Below, piece by piece: positions 51,295 through 59,236 of a DNA stretch of 64,000 bases (the first letter of the stretch is position 1; each line of letters starts with the position of its first letter). The notes under the pieces were generated by a model that had not been told where the DNA came from, did no database searches, and worked only from the letters and a program-made list of their open reading frames with translations. The DNA is from Haloechinothrix halophila YIM 93223 (lineage in GTDB: Bacteria > Actinomycetota > Actinomycetes > Mycobacteriales > Pseudonocardiaceae). The DNA is taken from assembly GCF_000504245.1 (NCBI RefSeq), contig NZ_KI632509.1, positions 1,425,723 through 1,489,722 of the forward strand. The letters run 5' to 3'. The position numbers were made by a program, and so were the translations under genes.

Positions 51295-51753
51295 ATGCCG
51301 CAGGAACAGTCCAGCACGGAAACCAACGGAACAGCGATCCCGCGCAGGGCGGCCGTCGCGGGAGTGGGTGCGCTCGCGGTCGCCGGCGTCGCGGGGGTGG
51401 CTGCTTGCGGCAACGGAGATGGCGGTAACGGCGGCGGCACCGGTGGTGACGGCCCGGACCCGGGCACCGTGGTCGGCAAGGCCAGCGACGTCCAGGTCGG
51501 CGGTGGCGCGGTGTTCGAGGACGCCGAGGTCGTCGTCACCCAGCCGAGCGAAGGCGAGTACCAGGGCTTCAGCGCGGTGTGCACCCATCAGGGCTGCATC
51601 GTGGACAAGGTCGAGGGCGGTACGATCAACTGCGCCTGCCACGGCAGCAAATTCAACGTCGCGGACGGCTCGGTCGCGCAGGGGCCAGCCTCGGATCCGC
51701 TGCCGAAGCAGCAGGTCAAGGTCAATTCGGCGGGGGAGATCGTCGTCGCCTGA
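51295..51753 (+). CDS. Rieske [2Fe-2S] lipoprotein
   Basis: 152 aa. Tat-like RR near residue 17 (IPRRAAVAG), hydrophobic region and lipobox VAAC (Cys 38), then a Gly-rich linker. Cluster ligands: C96 and H98 in CTHQGC, C113 and H116 in CACHGS, with C101/C115 as the expected disulfide. Soluble Rieske electron carrier anchored outside the membrane; the redox partner is not encoded nearby. Confidence 0.9.
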   Translation: MPQEQSSTETNGTAIPRRAAVAGVGALAVAGVAGVAACGNGDGGNGGGTGGDGPDPGTVVGKASDVQVGGGAVFEDAEVVVTQPSEGEYQGFSAVCTHQGCIVDKVEGGTINCACHGSKFNVADGSVAQGPASDPLPKQQVKVNSAGEIVVA

Positions 51754-51770
51754 GTTGTCGACGGAACCAG

Positions 51771-51802
51771 ACGTCGCCCGCGTCACACGTCGCCCGCGTC
51801 AC
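51771..51802. repeat. Two tandem 16-bp repeats
   Basis: ACGTCGCCCGCGTCAC occurs twice head to tail (51771-51786 and 51787-51802) followed by ACGTCGAT, just at the converging end of the next minus-strand gene. Its last copy includes that gene's stop codon. No function suggested. Confidence 0.6.
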
Positions 51803-52548
51803 ACGTCGATCGCCGTCTCCCGGAAGCTGTCGAGCACCCGCCGGATCACCGGTCGCGCCTTGCTGGCGTGTGACGGCGTCGTGACGCCGATGACCTGGTA
51901 GAAGGCCTTCTGGCCGTGCACGGCGGTGTCCCAGAAAACGAAGCGAATGCCGTCGCCGTTTCCCGTGTAGTGCCAGCGTATGGCGGGCATGCCGTTCACT
52001 TTCAGCGTGCGTTTGCCGTTGACCTTGACCTTCTTCAGGTCGGACCGTCCAGCGTCGCGCACCAGCTTGGCGAACGCGGGGAACCCGGCGAAATTCCGCT
52101 TGTTGGCGGTGACCACGATGACGAACTGACGCTGGGACGCGTCGCCGATCTCGAGCACCGCGTTCTTCACACCGCGGTCCTTGCCTGGCTTGCGCCAATG
52201 CTTCGGCACGGTTAGCTCGCTCTTGCCGTCCTTGGCTGTGACAACCCGAGTGTGCGGCGATGGCGGCTTCGTGGAGGCGGGCGGCTTGCTGGTCGGTGTC
52301 TGTTCGGGGCGTGCGGTCGCCGTGCTCGAGGGGAGCGAGAAGTGCGGTGACACGCTCGCCTCACCCGCCGTGGTCGGCGGCGGGATCAGCAGCGCGGCCG
52401 CGGCGACCGCGCCACCGAGCGCCAGCACGGGCACCAACGTCAGGACCAGCAGCCGGACCCGCTTGCGGCGAGGCCTTGGCGCCGGAGCCGGTGGTGGAGC
52501 CATTCCGCTGGGCGGTACCCAGCCGCTGGATCCTGGCGTGGGCATCAT
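51799..52548 (-). CDS. Membrane-anchored protein of unknown function
   Basis: 249 aa. Pro-rich, basic cytoplasmic N-terminus (APRPRRKRVRLL), one membrane helix (VLTLVPVLALGGAVAAAALL), a Ser/Thr/Pro linker, then an extracellular domain ending SKARPVIRRVLDSFRETAI, resembling the serine/threonine-kinase-associated and PsbP-like domains of actinobacterial surface proteins. No enzyme motif is visible. Confidence 0.72.
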   Translation of the reverse strand: MMPTPGSSGWVPPSGMAPPPAPAPRPRRKRVRLLVLTLVPVLALGGAVAAAALLIPPPTTAGEASVSPHFSLPSSTATARPEQTPTSKPPASTKPPSPHTRVVTAKDGKSELTVPKHWRKPGKDRGVKNAVLEIGDASQRQFVIVVTANKRNFAGFPAFAKLVRDAGRSDLKKVKVNGKRTLKVNGMPAIRWHYTGNGDGIRFVFWDTAVHGQKAFYQVIGVTTPSHASKARPVIRRVLDSFRETAIDV

Positions 52549-52637
52549 GAACCGTGCGTCCCCCTCTTAGGTGATCGACCCAGGGGCGGATGGTAGCGCA
52601 TTGACCCTATAGGGCGAATACGAGGCGCAGGGGCCGT

Positions 52638-53510
52638 TCAGTCCACCGGCTGCAGGAATCCGGTCAACTCGATAGTCCCTGGCCCATACTTGTCAGCGAG
52701 CTCGTCCCGTAGCTCGTCCGTGGCGACATACACCTCGAGCCGCACGACGTTGCCTGGCTCATCGATCCCACCCGAGATGAAGCCGGGGACATCGCTGATC
52801 TCCTGCTGGACCTCCTGCAACCGCGCGTAACTGCGCTCGGCCTTGCTCACGCAGAGCGGTCCGCCCCAGACCTCGCGGATCCACTTCCGCTTGGCGGGGA
52901 GGTCGTCGGTGAAGCTCACGTTGAGCACCGCTTCCCGCGGCGGGCCGAGCGGGTCGAGCCACGCACCGCCGAACTCCGGCGCGGACCGCGCGCGGCTGAT
53001 CGCGCGCTGCTGGTCTTCGGGGTTGGCCTTGTCGGGATCGACGTCGTGCCAGCCGCCATCGGGTTCGTCGCAGGGCGTCGTGCTCTCGTCGGCGGGATCA
53101 GCAGGTGGTTCCGACGGCGGCTTGGGTGCCGACGGTGGCTCGGTGAGGTGCAGCCGTTCGCCGTCCCAGGTGCCGACGACCGTGTACTCGCCCCATTGGA
53201 CATCGCCTTGCGTCTGCGATTCGACCGCATCCCAGTCCCAGCCGACGAGGTCGAGGCCACCGCACTGCGGCGGGTACGACGTCGCCACGACACCGCAGAG
53301 CTGCGGGCCGTGCGACTCGTTCGCCAGCACCGTGCCGGTCGCGGTGTAGCGCTGGTCGTCGTCGCCAGCGCGGCTGACGCTGTCAGCGGGGTCGCCGCTG
53401 GTGTTGGTGTTGCCGTTCGCGGCGGGCGCTGGTGGCGTCCCGCACGCCGTGAGGGCAAGCGCACCGGCGAGGCTCGCCGCGAGGATCGCTCGGGCCGGAT
53501 GTTCGATCAT
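52638..53510 (-). CDS. Lipoprotein of unknown function
   Basis: 290 aa from ATG 53510 (GGGAG upstream). Signal with lipobox ALTACG (Cys near residue 23). Two regions: one with CGVVATSYPPQCGGLDLVGW, a pattern common to actinobacterial lipoproteins, and a C-terminal part with KWIREVWGGPLCVSKAERSY and GNVVRLEVYVATDELRDEL. No known ligand. Confidence 0.75.
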   Translation of the reverse strand: MIEHPARAILAASLAGALALTACGTPPAPAANGNTNTSGDPADSVSRAGDDDQRYTATGTVLANESHGPQLCGVVATSYPPQCGGLDLVGWDWDAVESQTQGDVQWGEYTVVGTWDGERLHLTEPPSAPKPPSEPPADPADESTTPCDEPDGGWHDVDPDKANPEDQQRAISRARSAPEFGGAWLDPLGPPREAVLNVSFTDDLPAKRKWIREVWGGPLCVSKAERSYARLQEVQQEISDVPGFISGGIDEPGNVVRLEVYVATDELRDELADKYGPGTIELTGFLQPVD

Positions 53511-53779
53511 GGTGTCGCTCCCGTCTCGTGAGGATTGTCGCCTCCTGGACGGAGCCGCGCGAGTCATCGGTTGCACGCGGCACCGATAGAGCTACACAGC
53601 GGCACCGATAGGACCACGTCGGAAACTCGCCAGCATGGGAAGCGCCGCCCGGCAGAGTCGCCTGCTACCCGGACGTATGCGCTCGCGCGCACGACGGCGG
53701 GCAAGATGGGGGGCGACGACGTACATCGCCCCCGCGCCGACCCCGGAGCTCGCGCGGACAGGTGACTGAGGAGGTGCGG

Positions 53780-54358
53780 ATGACGGTCGCGGGGGTGCTG
53801 CTGGCGGCGGGTGAGGGTTCCCGCCTCGGACGGCCGAAGGCGCTGGTCGAGCTGGGCGGGACGTCGCTGGTCGCACGCGGCGTCGAGATGCTGGCCCAAG
53901 CTGGCTGCGCCCCGGTGCACGTCGTCACCGGCGCGGCCGACGTCGAACTGCCCGGCGTCACACTGGTGGCCAACCCGGACTGGCGCACCGGCATGGCGTC
54001 CTCGCTGCTGGCGGGGCTGGCGTCGCTCCCAGCTGACGTCGACGCCGTCGTACTCGCCCTCGTCGACCAGCCACTGATCGGTCCGGACGCGGTGCGCCGC
54101 CTCATCGCCGCCTACCGAGACGGCGCGCTGGCCGTCGTCGCCACGTACGACGGCAGGCAGCGCAACCCGGTGCTGCTGCGTCGGGACCTCTGGGCCGCGG
54201 CCGCCGACGCGGCGCACGACGACGTCGGCGCGAGGGCCTACCTGCGCGCGCATCCCGACGTCGTCACCGAGGTGGAGTGCGGCGACATCGCGGATCCCGC
54301 CGACATCGACACCGCGGCCGACCTCGCCGCGCTGGAACGCCGCCTCAGCGCTCGCTGA
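53780..54358 (+). CDS. MocA-like nucleotidyltransferase
   Basis: 192 aa. VLLAAGEGSRLGRPKALVEL is the GxGxRxGxxK nucleotide-binding loop, followed by VVLALVDQPLIGPDAVRRL and the DIADPADIDTAADLA ending typical of molybdenum-cofactor cytidylyltransferases (MocA/CoxX type). GAGGAGG precedes ATG 53780, which is preferred over GTG 53762. No molybdoenzyme genes lie nearby. Overlaps the converging TetR gene by 14 bases. Confidence 0.85.
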   Translation: MTVAGVLLAAGEGSRLGRPKALVELGGTSLVARGVEMLAQAGCAPVHVVTGAADVELPGVTLVANPDWRTGMASSLLAGLASLPADVDAVVLALVDQPLIGPDAVRRLIAAYRDGALAVVATYDGRQRNPVLLRRDLWAAAADAAHDDVGARAYLRAHPDVVTEVECGDIADPADIDTAADLAALERRLSAR

Positions 54359-54947
54359 CCGCGCGCCCCGCGACCAGCCGCATCACGTCGGTGAGCACGC
54401 TGACCGGGATGGTCGGGTCGATGGCGCGCTGGATGCCGAGTCCGATGCCCAGGCTGAGCAGCGCGGTCGCCGCGTCGTCCGCCGACAGCGGCAGGTCGAT
54501 GCCGAACTCCGCCGAGTTTGCGGCGACCAGCCCCGCGATGATGTCGCGGATGCCCTTGTCGCGGCTGGCCAGTTCGCCGCGCAGCCGCTCATCGCGGCGC
54601 GCGTTGACGGCGAACTCCACTTCGAGCGCGGTCCATGCCTGATCGCCGATGTTGCGTTCCGCCCAGCCTTGAATCCGGGCGATGCGCTCCTCGACGGTCG
54701 TCGAGCCGGTGATCACCTCGGCGATGCGGGCTGCCTGTTCCGCGTGGATGTCGTCGAGGACCGCGAGGCAGAGCTCGTCTTTGTTACGGAAGTTGGAGTA
54801 CACCGCGCCCTTGGAATAACCAGCGGCGTCGGCGACTTTATCCAACGAGGTCGGGCCGTAGCCATCCCGCAGGAACAGTTCCTTCGCGGTCGCGACGAGC
54901 TGCTCGCGGGTACGCGCCTGGCTCTCAGATCGGCTGAGTCTGGGCAT
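54345..54947 (-). CDS. TetR-family regulator
   Basis: 200 aa from ATG 54947 (AGGTG upstream; the longer frame lacks an RBS). HTH: TREQLVATAKELFLRDGYGP, DKVADAAGYSKGAVYSNFRN. The C-terminal domain shows no specific ligand motif. Divergent from the thioesterase-like gene at 55040 and possibly its regulator. Confidence 0.87.
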   Translation of the reverse strand: MPRLSRSESQARTREQLVATAKELFLRDGYGPTSLDKVADAAGYSKGAVYSNFRNKDELCLAVLDDIHAEQAARIAEVITGSTTVEERIARIQGWAERNIGDQAWTALEVEFAVNARRDERLRGELASRDKGIRDIIAGLVAANSAEFGIDLPLSADDAATALLSLGIGLGIQRAIDPTIPVSVLTDVMRLVAGRAVSER

Positions 54948-55039
54948 GGCACCTACCCTATCGACGCCGCGCGCCGACGTGACGATCACGACAGCACGTC
55001 GACGTTGACGGGCGGGAAAGACACTGCGAGGTTCAGCAA

Positions 55040-55840
55040 GTGAGCGATTTTGACGTAGCGACAACAGTTCGGCCCCGTTCCGACGGCGGCTTCGACGCCG
55101 AACTGGACGGCCGGTGGAGCGCTGGCGGCGTCCCGCACGGCGGTTATCTGCTCGGGGTGCTGGGCAGGGCGGCGGCTGCGGCGTCGGCCGAGCACCCGCA
55201 CCTGACGTCGGTGAGCGCGTCGTTCCTGCGTACTCCGCAGCCAGGTCCGGCGCGGGTGGACGTCGATGTGCTGCGGGTCGGCCGCTCCACGACGCAACTG
55301 CGCGCCGCGCTGCGGCAGGACGATGCGCTCGTGCTGGATGCGCTGCTCACCCAAGGTGTGCTGGACGACGCGGACCCGTGGTGGTCCGCCGTTTCCCCGG
55401 CTGAGATGCCGGACGAGGCGGACTGCGTGCGGATCCCGGTTGAGGCGCCGGGCGCTGGCTTCCGGGTGGAGCTGATGGAGTTCGTCGACCAGCGGCTCGA
55501 CCCAGGTGTGCTCGGGTTCGCCATGGGAAAGCCGACCGGCAGGGGCGTTATCGCGGGCTACAATCGCTTCGCCGACGGCACGGACTGGACGCCGTTGAGC
55601 TTGCTCATTCCGCTTGACGCCGGTCCGCCCGCGTCGTTCGACGTCGGCGCTGGCCGCTTGCTCACCCAGCAGTTCACCGCCTACATCCGGAGCCTGCCCG
55701 CGCCTGGCCCGGTGCGGTTCGAGCTGCGAGCGCGGCAGGTGTCCGGCGGCCGCATCGACCAGGATGCCCTCGTCTGGGACAGCAAGGGACGTCTCGTGGG
55801 GCAGTCGACGCAGCTCGCGGCCGTGCGGGTGCCGGAATGA
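55040..55840 (+). CDS. Acyl-CoA thioesterase-like (double hot-dog) protein
   Basis: 266 aa. RWSAGGVPHGGYLLGVLGRA is the hot-dog helix of the TesB/4HBT_3 family, with LTSVSASFLRTPQPGPARV and a second domain ending SKGRLVGQSTQLAAVRV. Two hot-dog modules in one chain, typical of TesB-type thioesterases. Starts on GTG, 92 bp from the divergent TetR gene. An MFS exporter follows 77 bp downstream on the same strand. Confidence 0.8.
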   Translation: MSDFDVATTVRPRSDGGFDAELDGRWSAGGVPHGGYLLGVLGRAAAAASAEHPHLTSVSASFLRTPQPGPARVDVDVLRVGRSTTQLRAALRQDDALVLDALLTQGVLDDADPWWSAVSPAEMPDEADCVRIPVEAPGAGFRVELMEFVDQRLDPGVLGFAMGKPTGRGVIAGYNRFADGTDWTPLSLLIPLDAGPPASFDVGAGRLLTQQFTAYIRSLPAPGPVRFELRARQVSGGRIDQDALVWDSKGRLVGQSTQLAAVRVPE

Positions 55841-55916
55841 GCGGGAAACTCGTCGCCGTTCCGCCGTGTGTCCGGCATCATCGGGGCAGCATGGTCTCGT
55901 GGCCCCGAGGGGAAGT

Positions 55917-57398
55917 ATGTCGGCGACCGACGACGCGGCACCCGATGGGTCGGCAGCACCCGATGGGCCGGTATCGCACGACGGGCTGAGTGCCGAACCG
56001 GCACCGCGATCCCGTTGGGTCGCGCTCGTGGTGCTGTGCGCCGGGATGTTGATGATCGTCCTGGATGCCACCGTGGTGAACGTGGCGCTGCCGGTGATCA
56101 AGGCGGAGCTCGGATTCAGCCAGGCAAGCCTCGCGTGGGTGTTCAACGCCTACATGATCGCGTTCGGTGGGCTGCTGCTGCTCGCCGGACGGCTCGGCGA
56201 CCTCGTCTCGCGCCGGGGGATGTTCCTCGCTGGCCAGGCGGTGTTCGCGGCGGCTTCGCTGGCGTGCGGGCTCGCGGGGTCGCCGGAGATGCTGGTCGTG
56301 GCGCGGTTCGTGCAGGGGATCGGCGGCGCGATGACGGCCGCGGTGATTCTCGGCATGATCGTCACGCTGTTCCCGGAAGGGCGGGAGCAGGCGAAGGCGA
56401 TCGGCGTCTACAGCTTCGCGGCCGTCTCCGGTGGTGCCATCGGCCTGCTGGCGGGCGGGGTGCTGACGCACGTGCTCAACTGGCACTGGATCTTCTTCAT
56501 CAACGTCCCGATCGGAATCGCGGCCATCCTGCTCACGCTGCGGTTCGTCGACCCGGACACCGGGATCGGGCTGCGCGGCGGCACCGACGTCTCCGGCGCG
56601 GTGCTGATCACCAGCGCGCTGATGCTCGGCGTCTACACCATCGTGGAACCCGCATCGCGCTACGGCTGGGCGGACATCGTCACGCTGCTGCTCGGCGGGC
56701 TGGCGCTGGTGCTGCTCGCTCTGTTCGTCGCACGGGAGGCCACCGCGCGCACCCCGCTGATCCCGCTGCGGATCTTCCGCTCGCGCATAGTGGTCGGGGC
56801 GAACGTGGTGCAGGCGCTCGCGGTGTCCGGGATGTTCGCGATGTTCTTCCTCGGTGTGCTGTATCTGCAGCAGGTGCTCGGCTACAACCCGCTGCAAGCC
56901 GGGCTGGCGTTCCTGCCGAGTTCTGCGGTGATGGGCGTGCTGTCGCTGCGCTATGTCGAGAAGCTGATCATGCGGTTCGGCGCACGGGCGCTGGCACTGC
57001 CCGGTCTCGGCGCGCTGGGGTGCGGGCTGGCGTTGTTCGCGCGGGTGCCGGTGGACGGCCGCTACGTCGTCGACGTCCTGCCCGGCGTGCTGCTGGTCGG
57101 CGTCGGGGTCGGCACGCTGTTCCCCGCGCTGGCGTCGCTCGCGATGTCCGGTGCGACGAAGGAGGACGCCGGGCTGGCGTCCGGACTGATCAACACGACG
57201 AACCGGATCGGCTCCTCGCTGGGGCTTGCCGTGCTCGCCACGCTGTCAGCCACCCGCACCGAGGAACTGGCCGCCACCGGTGCCGCCAGGGACGCGGCGC
57301 TGACCGGCGGCTTCCGCGCGGGCTTCCTGCTCGCCGTCGGCATCGTCGTCGTGGCGATGGTGGTCGTGCTGGTGGTGTTGCGGCCGTTCCGGCGGTGA
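55917..57398 (+). CDS. DHA2-type MFS drug exporter (14 helices)
   Basis: 493 aa. MIVLDATVVNVALPVIKAEL is the DHA2 motif of helix 1, GRLGDLVSRRGMFLAG motif A, FVQGIGGAMTAA motif C region, and hydrophobic segments to the count of about 14. EmrB/QacA-type proton antiporter of toxic compounds. ATG 55917 with GAGGGG upstream; GTG 55899 is in frame. Confidence 0.9.
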   Translation: MSATDDAAPDGSAAPDGPVSHDGLSAEPAPRSRWVALVVLCAGMLMIVLDATVVNVALPVIKAELGFSQASLAWVFNAYMIAFGGLLLLAGRLGDLVSRRGMFLAGQAVFAAASLACGLAGSPEMLVVARFVQGIGGAMTAAVILGMIVTLFPEGREQAKAIGVYSFAAVSGGAIGLLAGGVLTHVLNWHWIFFINVPIGIAAILLTLRFVDPDTGIGLRGGTDVSGAVLITSALMLGVYTIVEPASRYGWADIVTLLLGGLALVLLALFVAREATARTPLIPLRIFRSRIVVGANVVQALAVSGMFAMFFLGVLYLQQVLGYNPLQAGLAFLPSSAVMGVLSLRYVEKLIMRFGARALALPGLGALGCGLALFARVPVDGRYVVDVLPGVLLVGVGVGTLFPALASLAMSGATKEDAGLASGLINTTNRIGSSLGLAVLATLSATRTEELAATGAARDAALTGGFRAGFLLAVGIVVVAMVVVLVVLRPFRR

Positions 57399-57403
57399 CC
57401 CTG

Positions 57404-57670
57404 TCACCCGAACCGGCGAGCGGCGCGCTCCTTGGCCTTCGCGGCCTCCACCTCGCGGTCCTTCGGCGGCGCGGTGGTCACCAGGGAGTCGAGCAGCGTG
57501 CGGGTGGCATCCTCGATGGCGGCGACGGCGTTGTCGAACGCGGCGGCGTTCGCGGCGGACGGCTTCGACGCCCCGCTGATCTTGCGGACGTACTGCAGCG
57601 CGGAAGCGTGGATCTCGTCGTCGGTGGCTGGCGGGTCGAAGTTGTGCAGGACCTTGATATTGCGGCACAT
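57404..57670 (-). CDS. DUF2277 family protein
   Basis: 88 aa. MCRNIKVLHNFDPPATDDEI and ALQYVRKISGASKPS define this small actinobacterial family, which has an N-terminal Cys and conserved basic residues and is thought to be cytoplasmic. Function unknown. Converges with the MFS gene with 5 bases between. Confidence 0.88.
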   Translation of the reverse strand: MCRNIKVLHNFDPPATDDEIHASALQYVRKISGASKPSAANAAAFDNAVAAIEDATRTLLDSLVTTAPPKDREVEAAKAKERAARRFG

Positions 57671-57713
57671 ACGGCCAGTTTTCCAGCGTTCGCCCGCCGA
57701 TTCCAGGGCCGCG

Positions 57714-58964
57714 TCAGCCGCTGAACCCGCGCTTCGGCCGGCGCAGGCTCTGTACCCCGGTCGTCGCGAAGTACTGCGCGAGGTTGCGCAGCGGATGCCG
57801 GTGTGGCGCGGGGTCCTTGCCGTCGCCCATTCGCCAGAGCTGCACGGTGTGCCACGACAGTTCGGCCGCGCTGTCCAGCACGCGGATGCCGATGCGGCGG
57901 GGTTGGACGTCGCTGGCAGCGGTCGTGCCGGACAGCAGCCTCGCGGGCAGGTCCGGTTCCAGCGCGAGCGGCCTGCCGAGGCCAACGACGTCGACCGCGC
58001 CAGACGACAGCGCGCTGGCCATGCCCTCGGCGGTGCGAAAGCCGCCGGTCAGCATCAGGGGCAGCGACGTCGCCGCCCGGACGCGTTCGGCGTAGTCCAG
58101 GAAGTACGCCTCGCGTTTCCGCGTGCTTTCCTTCACCGGCTCGGCCGACACGCCCATCATCGCGGCGGATTCGTAGGTGCCGCCGGAGATTTCCAGCAGG
58201 TCGATACCCGCCTCGGCGAGGTCGAGCACGACCTGCAACGACTCGTCCTCGGTCATGCCGCCGCGCTGGAAATCAGCCGAGTTGAGCTTGACACCGAGCG
58301 GGACGTCGGACCCGATCGCCGCCCTGACCTCGTGGACGATCTCCAGCAGGAACCGGCGTCGCTTCTCCGGCGTGCCGCCCCAGCCGTCGGTGCGGTGATT
58401 GGACAGCGGCGAGAGGAACTGGCTGATCAGGTAGCCGTGCGCCGCGTGGATCTGCACGCCGGTGAACCCGGCGGCGACCACGGTCTTCGCGGTGGCGGCG
58501 AAGCGGCGGATGATGTCGGCGATCTCGTCGTGCTCCAGCGCCCTCGGCGTCGCGAAGGTCCCGCCGGGCAGGTCGAGGCCGACCGCGGATGGCGCCACCG
58601 GCGTGGCGTTGAGGGTGCGCGGCACCTGGCGTCCCGCGTGGTTGATCTGCACCCAGGCGTGTGCGCCGTTCGCGGTCGTCGCGGCGGCCCACTCGGACAG
58701 CGCGGCGCTGTCGCGGTCATCGGTGACGACCACGTTGCCCGGCTCGCCGACGGCCTCGTAGTCGACCATGACGTTGCCGGTGATCAGCAGCCCAGCACCA
58801 GACGTCGACCAGCGCTCATACAGCCTGCGCAGCCGGGGGCTCGGGGCGTTGCGTTTATCGCCAAGGCCCTCGCTGAGCGCGGCCTTCGCGATGCGGTTCG
58901 GCAGCGTGACCCCGCACGGCAGGGTGAACGGCTCAGCCAGCACGGACTGCGTCGACGTCGTCAT
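57714..58964 (-). CDS. Old-yellow-enzyme-type NADH:flavin oxidoreductase
   Basis: 416 aa from ATG 58964 (GAGAGG upstream). TIM barrel with LPNRIAKAALSEGLGD, WVQINHAGRQV, GFTGVQIHAAHGYLISQFLS and a phosphate-binding VDVVGLGRPLALEPDL. FMN cofactor; likely reduces enones or nitro compounds. A perfect palindrome lies 23 bp upstream of the start, suggesting a TetR-type repressor. Confidence 0.9.
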   Translation of the reverse strand: MTTSTQSVLAEPFTLPCGVTLPNRIAKAALSEGLGDKRNAPSPRLRRLYERWSTSGAGLLITGNVMVDYEAVGEPGNVVVTDDRDSAALSEWAAATTANGAHAWVQINHAGRQVPRTLNATPVAPSAVGLDLPGGTFATPRALEHDEIADIIRRFAATAKTVVAAGFTGVQIHAAHGYLISQFLSPLSNHRTDGWGGTPEKRRRFLLEIVHEVRAAIGSDVPLGVKLNSADFQRGGMTEDESLQVVLDLAEAGIDLLEISGGTYESAAMMGVSAEPVKESTRKREAYFLDYAERVRAATSLPLMLTGGFRTAEGMASALSSGAVDVVGLGRPLALEPDLPARLLSGTTAASDVQPRRIGIRVLDSAAELSWHTVQLWRMGDGKDPAPHRHPLRNLAQYFATTGVQSLRRPKRGFSG

Positions 58965-58986
58965 GGGCACCTCTCGCGGTTTGGTT

Positions 58987-59000
58987 TAGACGGGCGTCTA
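58987..59000 (-). promoter_or_regulatory. Palindromic operator upstream of the flavin oxidoreductase
   Basis: TAGACGGGCGTCTA is a perfect TAGACG-GG-CGTCTA palindrome in the promoter of the minus-strand oxidoreductase, typical of a TetR-family site in actinobacteria. The regulator is not identified. Confidence 0.6.
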
Positions 59001-59145
59001 GCAGGAAAGCTACTCAGAAGTAGAGTGGCTGGTCAACGCGGTGCACCTGTCGGGACCGCGGCGCGCGGCCGGTTGGGCGTGATGAGCACGACGAATGACC
59101 CAATGGTGATCTGGATTACTCCGTGCTATTCGTGGCACCATGATT

Positions 59146-59168
59146 ACCTGTAACTTGCCGTTACAGGT
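59146..59168. promoter_or_regulatory. Inverted repeat upstream of the large membrane protein
   Basis: ACCTGTAAC and GTTACAGGT are perfect 9-bp inverted repeats around TTGCC, 68 bp upstream of ATG 59237. It may be an operator or a leader hairpin; no cognate regulator is adjacent. Confidence 0.5.
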
Positions 59169-59236
59169 ACGACGGGTAACAGCGCTTGCGCTGACCCGCG
59201 GGCCGTTGTCACCGCATCACCCGGAGAGGAACGCCG

